35,028 bases of DNA. Origin: Candidatus Poribacteria bacterium (GTDB lineage Bacteria > Poribacteria > WGA-4E > PCPOR2b). The notes under the pieces were generated by a model. That model was given only the letters and a program-made list of their open reading frames with translations, did no database searches and was not told the origin of the DNA. This document shows positions 7,814 to 16,420 of this stretch, one piece after another (position 1 is the stretch's first letter; each line of letters begins with the position of its first letter). The stretch is taken from the NCBI GenBank assembly GCA_022822005.1, contig JAJECO010000031.1, positions 1 through 35,028 on the forward strand, read 5' to 3'. Both the position numbers and the translations under genes were made by a program.

Positions 7814-10549
7814 ATGAAATCACCCCTCCCGAAAGAAACCGAAACAATCACGCTCGATGGAGAGGAGGTCGCCTTCACCGAGGGGGAAACGATCTACGAG
7901 ATCTCGGAACGGCATCGGAAGGAGATTCCTACGCTTTGTTATGACCCTCGGCTCGAAGCGTTTGGTGGTTGCCGGCTCTGCGTCGTGGAAGTGGAAGGCT
8001 CCCGAAATCCGGTCGCTTCCTGCACGACGAAGGCGACATCCGGTATGGTCGTCCGGACGGCGACTGACGAGATTGAAAAATACCGAAAGACCCTGCTGGA
8101 GATGGTTACGTCCGAAAACCGCGAACTGGATGTCGATTCGCTACGCGGTTATGCGTCACAGGAACTAACTACGCTTGTGAATCGCTACGAGGCGCGGACA
8201 GGACGGTTCATCGGGGCACAGTCGGGGACGAGCAACAGCGACGACAAGAATCCCTTTATCCTGCGCGACTACGATCTCTGTATCTCCTGCTATCGGTGTG
8301 TCCGCGTTTGTGCCGAGCAAGAGGGTGATTACGCAATCAGCGTCATGAACCGCGGTTTCCACACGCAGATTACAACTGAGTTTAATGGAGAATTGAGAGA
8401 TTCTGCCTGCACCTTCTGCGGTCAGTGCGTGCAGACCTGCCCGACCGGTGCGCTCGCTGACAAGAAGGCGATGCGTGCGGTCGATCGACCGGGCGAAATC
8501 GAGAAAACGCGCACCATCTGTCCCTACTGCGGTGTTGGATGCTCAATCGATCTCCTGACCAAGGAAGATAGGATAGTCGGCATCCACCCGGCGATGGACG
8601 GTCCAGCAAACGAGGGCGCGCTCTGCGTTAAGGGTCAGTTCGCCTTCGATTTCGTGCACCACCCTGACCGACTCACAACCCCACTTGTTCGCGGCGAGGA
8701 TGGCGAACTTCACGAAGCGAGTTGGGATGAGGCACTCGATCGCGCAGCCGAGGGGTTTCGGCGGGCGAACAAGAAACATGGCAGACACAGTGTCTACGGC
8801 GTTGCCTCTGGTCGTGCACCGAGCGAGGCGGCGTATCTGATGCAGAAATTTATCCGTGTCGGTTTCGGTACAAACTACATCGATAACTGTAGCCGTGCCT
8901 GACACGCACCAACGGTTGCCGGTCTGGCAGCCACAATCGGACGCGGCGCGATGTCGAACCCACTGGCTGACATGGAGAAGCCGGACGTTATTTTCTGTAT
9001 CGGAACGAATATGACCGAATGCCACCCCGTGGCAGCGACACGCCTCAAGAAGGCGATTGCAGGGGGCGCGAAGTTAATTGTGGCCGACCCGCGGCGTATT
9101 GGGCTTGCAGAGATGTCGGATCTCTACCTGCCGCTCCGGGTGGGCTCGGATGTCGCGCTCCTGCTCGGCATGGCGCACGTGATCGCTCGTGAAGGGATGA
9201 TAGACCACGATTTCATAGAGAACCGCACGACGGACAGCGATGGGTTCCTGGAACATCTTGTCGAATTCACACCTGCCTGGGCTGAGGAGATTTCAGGGGT
9301 GCCGGCTAAGGATATTGAAACCGCCGCAAAGTGGTACGGCGAATCGGGGAAAGGGGCAATTTACTACACACTTGGCATCACCGAACATATCTGCGGCGTC
9401 GATAATGTGCAGAGTCTTTGCAACCTTGCACTCATGACCGGTAACATTGGTCGCGAAGGCACCGGCATCAACCCGATGCGCGGTCAGAACAACATTCAGG
9501 GTGCGGGGGATAGCGGTGCGCTCCCGAACAATTATCCGGGCTTTCAGTCTGTGATGGATCCCGCGAACCAAGAGAAGTTCAAGGAGCTCTACGGCAGAGA
9601 GATTGATCTCGACAAGGGGATTACGAAAGTGACCGCACTTGACCTGTGTGGGAACGAAATCCGCGCCATGCTGATCGACGGCGAGAACACGCTGCTCTCT
9701 GATCCCGACCGCGCCCATTGCGAACACGCCTTGAAGAGTCTTGATCATCTCGTCGTCATCGACATCTTCCCCACCGACACGGCGGAACTTGCTGATGTCG
9801 TTCTACCTGCAACCGCCTTCGGCGAGACAGACGGTGTTTGCTCGAACACAGAGCGTCGCGTCCAGCGTCTCCGTGCAGCGGTGCCGCCGCCGGGTCAAGC
9901 CCAGCCGGACTGGTGGATCATCTGCCAACTCGCGCAACGGCTTGGTTTGACAGGGTTCGATTTTGAGGAACCAAAAGCGGTCTTCAACGAGCTATGCAGC
10001 GTCTCACCAATTTACGCAGGTCTGGATTGGGAGCGGATTGAAAACAGCGAATATCAGTGGCCCGTGCCGCACAAAGATCACCCGGGTACTCCACGCCTAC
10101 ACGAGGAGGAGTTTGTGAACGGGCGCGGTATTTTCTCAATCGTGCGTTACCGAGATCCAGCGGAGACCATCAGCGACGATTTCCCGGTCTGGCTGACAAC
10201 CGGACGCCGGCTCCAATCTTACCACACACGTACCCAAACCGGTCGGGCACAGGGCATCGACTACCTGCTGTCCGAGGAAGCGCTTGAGGTGAATCCCACG
10301 GATGTTGAAGGATGGGGACTCAGGGACGGTGGCTGGTGCGAGTTGTCGAGTGTACGTGGCAGCGTAAAGGTCAAGGTGAAATCTACGAACCGCTCTCCAC
10401 GTGGAACGGTCTTTGCCAGTTTCAGCTTCAGCGATGTACCTGTGAATATCCTCACCGGCTCCGGCTACGACCCAATAACAGAGACAGCGGAACTGAAGGT
10501 GTGTCCGGTCCGCGTCGAACCGATTGACGCCCCGCAACCCGGAATATAG
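7814..10549 (+). CDS. fdhA: Selenocysteine-containing formate dehydrogenase, alpha subunit
   Basis: One 911-residue protein is encoded across an in-frame TGA at 8900-8902, read as selenocysteine 363. The flanks (NCSRA before, HAPTVAG after) match the Sec-His active-site loop of formate dehydrogenases, and a SECIS-like hairpin follows. Domain order: an N-terminal NuoG-like [2Fe-2S] domain (C42, C53, C56, C70); two ferredoxin clusters (C156-C159-C162-C166 and C199-C202-C205-C209); the [4Fe-4S] motif of the molybdopterin domain (C236, C239, C243, C271); the bis-MGD catalytic domain; and a C-terminal dinucleotide-binding domain (TTGRRLQSYHTRTQTGR). This layout resembles soluble NAD-linked or CO2-reducing FdhA. 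It interconverts formate and CO2. No FdhB/NuoF-type partner gene is adjacent. AGGAAGG precedes the ATG. Activity requires SelA, SelB, SelC and SelD encoded elsewhere. Confidence 0.95.
8900..8932 (+). promoter_or_regulatory. UGA selenocysteine codon with bacterial SECIS hairpin
   Basis: TGA at 8900-8902 is followed by stem GGTTGCC (8914-8920), loop GGTCT (8921-8925) and stem GGCAGCC (8926-8932). Seven base pairs form, one of them a G-U wobble. The loop begins GGTC, the same word as in the E. coli fdhF SECIS that SelB recognises, and it starts 18 bases after the TGA, the same distance as in fdhF. The frame is unchanged from 7814 through 10549. Confidence 0.92.
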
Positions 10550-10560
10550 TCCGATAAAGC

Positions 10561-10595
10561 ATCCGCGAATCTACACAAATCTGCACGAATGATTT
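10561..10595. repeat. Left copy of inverted 35-mer flanking the symporter genes
   Basis: The reverse complement of this 35-bp segment matches 12603-12637 at 30 of 35 positions. The outer 12 bases at each end (AAATCATTCGTG and AGATTCGCGGAT) are identical. The two copies enclose about 2.0 kb carrying the small membrane protein and the symporter. Confidence 0.8.
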
Positions 10596-10640
10596 GAAGA
10601 GCGCACATAATTGGAGACATATTATCACTGGATTCGTGCA

Positions 10641-10693
10641 TCGTAGGGGCGAGGTTTCCTCGCCCGATGGGTTGGGAAACCCAACCCCTACGA
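10641..10693. repeat. Cloverleaf-like palindromic element
   Basis: An outer stem TCGTAGGGG/CCCCTACGA (10641-10649 with 10685-10693) encloses two hairpins: GGGCGAGG-TTT-CCTCGCCC (10647-10665) and GGGTTGGG-AAA-CCCAACCC (10669-10687). Outer and inner stems share a few bases, so they may compete. The layout is that of a dispersed intergenic palindrome, not a terminator. Confidence 0.8.
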
Positions 10694-10787
10694 TTTTGCT
10701 TGGCATTTTGCACTTTACTTTTTACATGAGCCTCCGTTCTCATCAGCGAAATCTGCGTCCCTATCTAAATTCACAGCGAAGAAAAAG

Positions 10788-11003
10788 ATGACACGAACAA
10801 AACTATATTGCATATTAACATGCTTCCTTGTGGCGACCGTCCCTTGGCTCTTCACAAAATCCCATTCGGTGCAGATTCTTGGGTTTCCGCCTTGGGCGTT
10901 CTATAGCTTTTGTACGACAATCCTGTACGCCGTTATAGTGGCGATCTGTCTCCGCCGCTACTGGTCCGTGTCCGCCAAAGATGACGATGATCTTGAATCG
11001 TGA
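10788..11003 (+). CDS. Small membrane protein, probable symporter-associated subunit
   Basis: This 71-residue protein has two predicted membrane spans (about residues 5-23 and 33-55, the second containing GFPPWAFYSFCTTILYAVIV) and an acidic C-terminal tail (DDDDLES). Small two-span proteins of the DUF3311 type commonly sit directly before sodium:solute symporter genes; the size, topology and GFP-W motif agree, but I cannot confirm the family. It ends 49 bp before the symporter start, on the same strand, so co-transcription is likely. Only a weak AGAAAAAG ribosome site precedes the ATG. Confidence 0.65.
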   Translation: MTRTKLYCILTCFLVATVPWLFTKSHSVQILGFPPWAFYSFCTTILYAVIVAICLRRYWSVSAKDDDDLES

Positions 11004-11052
11004 AAATTCCTAATCCCTATTTGAGCATGCCTAAAGTCTGGAAACACACAAT

Positions 11053-12519
11053 ATGAATACCACAGCGCTGCTTGGTCCCGGTGGTGTCGTTTTTATGGGG
11101 ATCTATTTGACATCTCTGATTCTGGTCGGGCTTGCCGGACGATTCGCACGGCGCGAGAATTCGATGGCTGACTTTTACCTTGGTAACCGGAGGCTCGGCC
11201 TGTTTGTCCTGTTCCTCACCCTCTATGCGACGCAATACAGCGGTCTTACATTCATCGGATTTGTGGGCAATGTATATCGAACTGGCTATTTTTTTCTGGT
11301 CAGCGTAACCTTTTCGATGTCTATCCTTGGGGCGTATCTGATATACGCACCCAAATTTCACCGACTCTCTAGGCAGCACGGCTATATCACAGTCGGCGAC
11401 TACATTCAGCAGCGGTTTGGATCTACGGCGTTAACGGTACTCTCGACGATTCTCTTCATTATTGCCCTGGGAAATTATATCCTAAGCAACCTGAAAGCGA
11501 TTGGTTACATCGTTGAGGCATCGACGGGCGGGTATGTAACATTTGTCCAAGGTGTGATTGTTCTGTCCATAATCATGCTGATCTACGAGACGCTCGGCGG
11601 ATTACGAAGTGTCGCATGGACGGACGCTATCCAAGGGGTTCTACTATTGGCAGGATGTGTCTTTATCTTCGGCATAATCTGCTATCAATACGGCGGTTTA
11701 CCCGCCACCGCCGAAAAACTGATGGCAACCCAACCCGCCTTCTGGGAGCCCCCGACGTGGAAACTAAAACTCACCTGGTTGAGCACGTTGACGATCGTCT
11801 TTTTCGGACCGTCAATCTACCCACACGCCACCCAGCGCATCTACGCAGCGAAGGATGAACAGACGTTGCGGCGTTCCTTCCAGATCATGGTCTTCATGCC
11901 GATTTTCACAACTTTCTTTATGTTTGTGGTCGGTCTGGTTGGCGCAGCGCAGTTTCCGGGTCTGGATCGGCTCGGCAGCGAACAGGTTGCGCTGTTCCTG
12001 TTAAACGACATGGCGGCACGGCTCCCCGGTGTCCGAATCCTGCTTATCCTCTTTCTTTCTGCCGCTGTCGCTGCGATTATGTCCACCGTCGACTCCGCGC
12101 TCCTTGCGGTCTCCTCCGTTTTCACGCAAGATCTGTATAAGCGGATGCGTCCCGATGTTTCTCAGCATCACCTGACCGTTACAGGAAAAGTTTTCTCGTG
12201 GGGCCTTATGGCGGTGTTGGTTTTTCTGGCGATCCAACTCCCACAAACGCTCTGGCGATTGACGGAGATTAAACTTGAGCTGCTGTGCCAAGTCGCTCCC
12301 GCCATCTTCCTCGGTGTCCACCTGAAATCCCTCCGCACCGATGCCGTTCTGTCTGGGCTGCTCGTCGGCACCTGCATTGCGTTGGGAATCATGTTCGCCA
12401 ACCTTGCTGGGCTGGAGGTCGCAACAAAACCGCTGGGCATCCACGCCGGTGTCTGGGGATTGGCTGCAAATTTCCTGACAATCGGAATCGTTTCGAAACA
12501 GAAACAGAAACAGCAATGA
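11053..12519 (+). CDS. Sodium:solute symporter (SSS family)
   Basis: The 488-residue integral membrane protein has about 13 hydrophobic segments, as usual for the SSS/SSF family. Landmarks are the first span with the DFYLGNRRLG loop (residues ~37-46), TLYATQYSGLTFIGFVG in the unwound first core helix, the ALGNYILSNLKAIGYIVE region, the WTDAIQGVLLLAG span (~182-194), and the late AAIMSTVDSALLAVSS segment that forms the Na+ site (~335-350). It imports an organic solute with Na+. Substrate is unknown; pantothenate-, proline- and carboxylate-type relatives all share these motifs. Location next to formate dehydrogenase does not by itself show a formate link. The gene and its small partner are enclosed by inverted 35-mers. 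Confidence 0.92.
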   Translation: MNTTALLGPGGVVFMGIYLTSLILVGLAGRFARRENSMADFYLGNRRLGLFVLFLTLYATQYSGLTFIGFVGNVYRTGYFFLVSVTFSMSILGAYLIYAPKFHRLSRQHGYITVGDYIQQRFGSTALTVLSTILFIIALGNYILSNLKAIGYIVEASTGGYVTFVQGVIVLSIIMLIYETLGGLRSVAWTDAIQGVLLLAGCVFIFGIICYQYGGLPATAEKLMATQPAFWEPPTWKLKLTWLSTLTIVFFGPSIYPHATQRIYAAKDEQTLRRSFQIMVFMPIFTTFFMFVVGLVGAAQFPGLDRLGSEQVALFLLNDMAARLPGVRILLILFLSAAVAAIMSTVDSALLAVSSVFTQDLYKRMRPDVSQHHLTVTGKVFSWGLMAVLVFLAIQLPQTLWRLTEIKLELLCQVAPAIFLGVHLKSLRTDAVLSGLLVGTCIALGIMFANLAGLEVATKPLGIHAGVWGLAANFLTIGIVSKQKQKQQ

Positions 12520-12602
12520 GATCCGCATAAAAAGAGCACTACACCAACAGATAAGCTTTGAAACCATTAACATTTTTCCACGAACTTATGCGAATCCAAG
12601 TT

Positions 12603-12637
12603 AAATCATTCGTGAAAATTAGCGAAGATTCGCGGAT
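12603..12637. repeat. Right copy of inverted 35-mer flanking the symporter genes
   Basis: This segment is inverted relative to 10561-10595, with 30 of 35 positions identical. It lies between the symporter and the next oxidoreductase gene, 28 bp before the latter's ATG, so it may fall in that gene's leader. Confidence 0.8.
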
Positions 12638-12664
12638 ATTTTACCTTGGGAGAAAACAAAAACA

Positions 12665-13732
12665 ATGGACCCTATCAGACTGGGGTATGTAGGCTGCGGC
12701 TTCATGGCGCAGAAGGTGCATATCCCGAACTTCACCAGCCTCCCCAACTGCGAATTCACCGGGTTGGCGGAAGTACGCCCCGAACTCGGTCGAAAAGTGC
12801 AGCAGCGATGGGAGATCCCCCGTCTCTACACCGATCACACTGAACTTGCAGCCGATCCCGAAATCGAAGCCGTCGCGGTGTCCGCCGATTTTGCGTTGCA
12901 GGGAGAGATTGCGAAAGATCTCCTTAGTGCGGGGAAACAGGTCTTCATGGAGAAACCGATGGCGGTCTCCGTCCAACAGGCGGAGTCGATTGTCGCTGCA
13001 GGGGAAGCTGCCGGCACGAAACTGATGGTGGGCTATATGAAACGGTACGACGCCGGGAACGAACTTGTCCGGGCTAAGGTGGACGAATTTCGAGCAACCG
13101 GTGAATTGGGAGGGATGACCTATGTGCGGAATCACGGTTTCTGCGGGGAGTGGATTTGCAACCTCGACGTACCGATGGTGACAAGCGATGTCCCAAAACC
13201 GGACGCACCTGCGCAAACGCCCGACTGGCTGCCGTCTGAATGGGTGCGCCCTTACTTGGGTTACCTGCAGCAGTACACCCATAATATCAACCTGCTGCGT
13301 TGGTTTTTGGATGCCAAGGATCAGGTGCAGGTCAAACACGTCGACCTTGACAATAACGGTTATAGTGGCATTGTCATCTTCGACATGGCGGGTGTGCGGG
13401 TAACGCTTGAAACGGGCAGGGTTTCACACTATCGGTGGGATGAACATACGCAGATTTACTTTGAAGACGGCTGGGTACATACATGGGCACCGCCGCTGCT
13501 GCTGAAAAACACCCCCGCGGAGGTAGAGATTTATCGAGCCGGAGAGACGCAGGAGATCTCACGCCCAATCCCGAAACCGAACTGGACATGGGCGTACCGA
13601 CGGGAAGCGGAATATTTCATAGAAAATGTGCGGAATGACACACCGTTCAGGTCATCTGGCGAGGATACCTTGACTGATGTGCGACTGTTTGAAGACATCT
13701 TTCGGATGTTCTTAGACCAAAATCAGAATTAA
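12665..13732 (+). CDS. Gfo/Idh/MocA family oxidoreductase
   Basis: The 355-residue protein is an NAD(P)-dependent sugar or cyclitol dehydrogenase by family. The Rossmann motif is GYVGCGFMA at 7-15, and the family signature EKP is at 96-98 (VFMEKPMAVS). The C-terminal alpha/beta dimerisation domain has YTHNINLLRWFL where other members carry a D-x-x-x-H pair; the first Asp is replaced here but the His is kept. Substrate is not predictable. It starts 145 bp after the symporter and has GGGAG about 12 bases before the ATG, a long spacing. It could metabolise the solute taken up by the symporter, which is inference from proximity only. Confidence 0.88.
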   Translation: MDPIRLGYVGCGFMAQKVHIPNFTSLPNCEFTGLAEVRPELGRKVQQRWEIPRLYTDHTELAADPEIEAVAVSADFALQGEIAKDLLSAGKQVFMEKPMAVSVQQAESIVAAGEAAGTKLMVGYMKRYDAGNELVRAKVDEFRATGELGGMTYVRNHGFCGEWICNLDVPMVTSDVPKPDAPAQTPDWLPSEWVRPYLGYLQQYTHNINLLRWFLDAKDQVQVKHVDLDNNGYSGIVIFDMAGVRVTLETGRVSHYRWDEHTQIYFEDGWVHTWAPPLLLKNTPAEVEIYRAGETQEISRPIPKPNWTWAYRREAEYFIENVRNDTPFRSSGEDTLTDVRLFEDIFRMFLDQNQN

Positions 13733-13738
13733 ATGAAA

Positions 13739-13811
13739 GGTAGGAGGGAATTCCGATTCCCGACTCACCGCTCAATAGCAATAATGTCGCGATTCGGAGA
13801 TCGCTCCTACC
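13739..13811. repeat. Second cloverleaf-like palindromic element
   Basis: An outer stem GGTAGGAG/CTCCTACC (13739-13746 with 13804-13811) encloses hairpin GGGAAT/ATTCCC (13746-13761) and hairpin GCGAT/ATCGC (13789-13804). The design matches the element at 10641-10693 although the sequence differs, and it again lies just downstream of a gene. Confidence 0.7.
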
Positions 13812-13860
13812 CTGTAAATTCGACTGTGTAAGCCCTAGATTGATGAGAAAGGAGATTGTT

Positions 13861-14169
13861 ATGTCGTCTTATGAGACGGTTGCGAAAACGTCAGATATTC
13901 GGGAGGGACGGGGCAAGGCGTTCACCGTGAACGGGAAACGGATTGCGGTTTTCAACGTTGACAACGAGAATTTCTACGCCTTAGACAACACCTGCGCACA
14001 CGCGCGGGGCCCTCTTGGCAGGGGACGGGTTAGGAATGGCGCGGTGGTCTGCCCGGTGCATAGCTACGCTTACGATGTTACAAACGGACGCTGCTATACG
14101 GACGACCGGCTTCGCGTCCGATCCTACGAAGTGATTGTTGAGGACGATGAGATTAAGGTCAAGTGTTGA
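13861..14169 (+). CDS. Rieske [2Fe-2S] ferredoxin-like protein
   Basis: This is a 102-residue single Rieske domain of the NirD/biphenyl-dioxygenase-ferredoxin size class. The cluster ligands are C45-x-H47 (TCAHARGPLG) and C64-x-x-H67 (CPVHSYAYDV). It should act as a soluble electron carrier for an oxygenase or reductase, but no oxygenase gene is adjacent. The upstream in-frame ATG at 13840 is less likely because AGAAAGGAG sits 6 bases before ATG 13861. Its 3' end overlaps the 3' end of the convergent TrmJ gene by 11 bp. Confidence 0.9.
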   Translation: MSSYETVAKTSDIREGRGKAFTVNGKRIAVFNVDNENFYALDNTCAHARGPLGRGRVRNGAVVCPVHSYAYDVTNGRCYTDDRLRVRSYEVIVEDDEIKVKC

Positions 14170-15040
14170 GATCGTCCTCGTCCGAGCAATCGACGGAAGG
14201 GGGCTCCGGCTGGTCTTCCAGTTGGCGGTTGAGCCGGGTGATGTAGCGGAGCGTCGTTGAGAAGATCATATCCAGGGTGGCGATGTCTCGCTCTTCCAGC
14301 CGTGTCCGCGAAAACACACGCCGCAACGATTTCAGATAGGTTTCCCAATCGTGATTGTATGGTGTAACACCGATCCGTTGTAACAGTGCTGTGATACGAC
14401 CGTAAAACGCCTCGATCTCGTTGACGTCTGCATACTCCAACTCCGGCGGCGGGATGTCACCTGCGCTTGCAAGAAAGACTTCGTAGGCGAAGACCTGTAC
14501 CGCCTGAGCTAGATTCAGAGAGGGATTTTTCGCTGCCATAGGAACGCTTGCTATCAACTGACAGTGGCTGATTTGGGAGGTGGATAGTCCAAAATCCTCA
14601 CGCCCAAATAGCAGCCCGACCCCCTGATGTTGTGAAACAGCAGCAATCTCCTGTGCAGCTTCTCTCGCTGAGACAGAGGGTGGCAGTCTTGGGTCGCGTC
14701 GTCGGTGGGTGGTGCCGACGAGAAACTGAATTCCTTCGAGAGCCTCCTCCAGCGTATCCACAACGCAGCAGTTCTCGATAACGTCCGTTGCACCGTGTGC
14801 CATATACCATGTCGGTTTAGCTTCAAGAAATGGGACAGGATTGACGAGATACAGTTGCGAGAGCCCCATTCCCTTGAGCGCCCTTGCCGCAGATCCGATG
14901 TTACCCGGCTCACGTGGCTCAAACAGGATAACCCGAATGTTGTCTAGGTTTGTCGGCACATCAACCCGTATCGCTCGTTGACGGCCAATAGGTTCAGGAT
15001 TAGGATTTTTATCGTCGATATCGTCTTCACGTTCTGTCAT
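14159..15040 (-). CDS. trmJ: TrmJ-like tRNA (Cm32/Um32) 2'-O-methyltransferase
   Basis: The 293-residue protein belongs to the SPOUT (SpoU) superfamily, which methylates ribose 2'-OH in RNA using S-adenosylmethionine through a trefoil knot. Motif 1 is EPREPGNIGSAARALKGMGL (41-60). Motif 2 is LLFGREDFGLS (143-153). Motif 3 is NPSLNLAQAV (172-181). Substitutions and C-terminal extension fit TrmJ, which acts on position 32 of tRNAs. The start is set at ATG 15040, preceded by AAAAGG, rather than at the in-frame TTG at 15064. It converges on the Rieske gene with an 11-bp overlap and lies 63 bp downstream of the DAO gene on the same strand. Confidence 0.92.
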   Translation of the reverse strand: MTEREDDIDDKNPNPEPIGRQRAIRVDVPTNLDNIRVILFEPREPGNIGSAARALKGMGLSQLYLVNPVPFLEAKPTWYMAHGATDVIENCCVVDTLEEALEGIQFLVGTTHRRRDPRLPPSVSAREAAQEIAAVSQHQGVGLLFGREDFGLSTSQISHCQLIASVPMAAKNPSLNLAQAVQVFAYEVFLASAGDIPPPELEYADVNEIEAFYGRITALLQRIGVTPYNHDWETYLKSLRRVFSRTRLEERDIATLDMIFSTTLRYITRLNRQLEDQPEPPSVDCSDEDDLNT

Positions 15041-15103
15041 CGCTGACCTTTTTATTAAGTTCAAGGGTTCAATAGTTCAATGCGGCTTTCTCGTCTTCGC
15101 GTT

Positions 15104-16333
15104 TCATTCGTCGGCGCGGATACCGTAGTAGTTTGCGTAGAACTGTTCACTCTCTCGACGCAACCAGTCCTGATCAGCAGCTTGGGCACCGAACCGTTGG
15201 TGGGAGAACATACCCAGATCTTCGCCGGGGCTTCCGTTGATGATCCAGTTCGTAAGCCATCGACCGACCGCTGCGGAACCGGCGATTCCCAGCGCGGCGC
15301 AACCGGTGGCTAAGTAGAGTCGATCAATACCCGGCACGGGACCAATCAGATAGGCGCCGTCCGGCGCAAATGTGGTCATCCCACGTCGATACTCGGCAAT
15401 CTCAAGGTCTTTCAGGATCGGGAAGGTTGGAACGAGCCGTCTCTGCGCTTCCGCCATGACCTTCACAGGCGGTTCAATATCCCCTGTCCTGAAGTTGGAT
15501 GGCATCGCTTCCAGATCAATGCTGACCGGTGTTGGCTCAAAGAACCCGTAGAGGTAACCGTCTTTGTCGGGTCTCAGATAGCAGCTGACATCGGTGACAC
15601 GTACAGCAGGATGGTGGTCGGGGATTCCGGGACTTGCCACTGTGCGGACGCGTTGATGGCGAATCGGTTGTGCCGCCGTGGTTGCGCCAAGTTTCTTGGC
15701 GAGCGTAGCACCCCACGGTCCAGCGGTGATCACGAGTTGATTTGACTCGATTAAACCGTTTTCGGTCTCAACACCGAGAATCTCCCCATTGCGCTGTCGG
15801 AATCCTGTTACCGGCGTATTCAATTGGATTTGGACGCCCAAATCCCTTGCGGCAGCGGCATAGGCACGAGCGCACTGCTGAGGATCAACATATCCGTCGT
15901 TTGGGACGAAATACCCACCTTCAACCTTGCTGACATCCAGCGCGGGAGCGAGACGAGCCATCTCGGCGTGGGAGACAAAGTCCGCTTCGATCCCGTTTCG
16001 GTGGGATCGTTCGATTTGACGCCCGTAGGCTTCCATCCGTTCTGGTGTGAGCGCGACCATCAAACTCCCGGTCTGGCGCAGACCGGTATCATGTCCGGTT
16101 TCGTTTGGAAACTGGGAGAACAGTTCGAGCGCGTATCGGATCGCATTCAGCATGGTAGCCGAGGACCGAATTTGACCGACGAGTCCTGCCGCTTGTGGTG
16201 TCGTCTCGACAGCGATTTCCTCGTTGCGCTCAAGAACGAGCACATCCTTCTGTCCTGATTTAGCTAAGTGATAGGCGGTGCTCAGTCCCCAAATACCACC
16301 GCCAACGATTAAAACTTCTGTTTGTTGTGCCAT
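15104..16333 (-). CDS. FAD-dependent oxidoreductase of the DAO (sarcosine oxidase-like) family
   Basis: The 409-residue protein begins with the FAD-binding GGGIWGLS motif (11-18) followed by the acidic VLERN strand end. It contains GYVDPQQCARAYAAAARDLG (about 147-166), typical of the DAO fold in which an amine or amino acid is oxidised, and the late CAALGIAGSAAVGRWL second FAD-contact segment. Length fits the sarcosine-oxidase beta/glycine oxidase group. The substrate is probably a secondary amine or amino acid, but cannot be fixed. AAGGAAAG lies immediately before the ATG. It is divergent from the nitroreductase gene across 87 bp, which must hold both promoters. Confidence 0.9.
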   Translation of the reverse strand: MAQQTEVLIVGGGIWGLSTAYHLAKSGQKDVLVLERNEEIAVETTPQAAGLVGQIRSSATMLNAIRYALELFSQFPNETGHDTGLRQTGSLMVALTPERMEAYGRQIERSHRNGIEADFVSHAEMARLAPALDVSKVEGGYFVPNDGYVDPQQCARAYAAAARDLGVQIQLNTPVTGFRQRNGEILGVETENGLIESNQLVITAGPWGATLAKKLGATTAAQPIRHQRVRTVASPGIPDHHPAVRVTDVSCYLRPDKDGYLYGFFEPTPVSIDLEAMPSNFRTGDIEPPVKVMAEAQRRLVPTFPILKDLEIAEYRRGMTTFAPDGAYLIGPVPGIDRLYLATGCAALGIAGSAAVGRWLTNWIINGSPGEDLGMFSHQRFGAQAADQDWLRRESEQFYANYYGIRADE

Positions 16334-16420
16334 TTTCTTTCCTTACATGTGAAGCGTGGAACGTATAGGGTTGGATCCGCAGCTACGCTGATATATTACG
16401 CCTTGTGTTAGGAGATCCCT

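Noticed and set aside
7814-8902. Formate dehydrogenase as a truncated gene or pseudogene followed by a second gene at 8951
   Set aside because: The frame is continuous, residues on both sides of the TGA fit the active site, and a SECIS-like hairpin is present.
10641-10693. tRNA-like cloverleaf
   Set aside because: No anticodon arm, no T-loop GTTCRA consensus and no acceptor CCA; arms are simple perfect palindromes.
12001-12573. 190-residue ORF on the minus strand
   Set aside because: Antisense to the symporter, with low-complexity polar composition.
14554-14922. 122-residue minus-strand ORF
   Set aside because: It lies in another frame of the TrmJ gene, whose three SPOUT motifs are intact.
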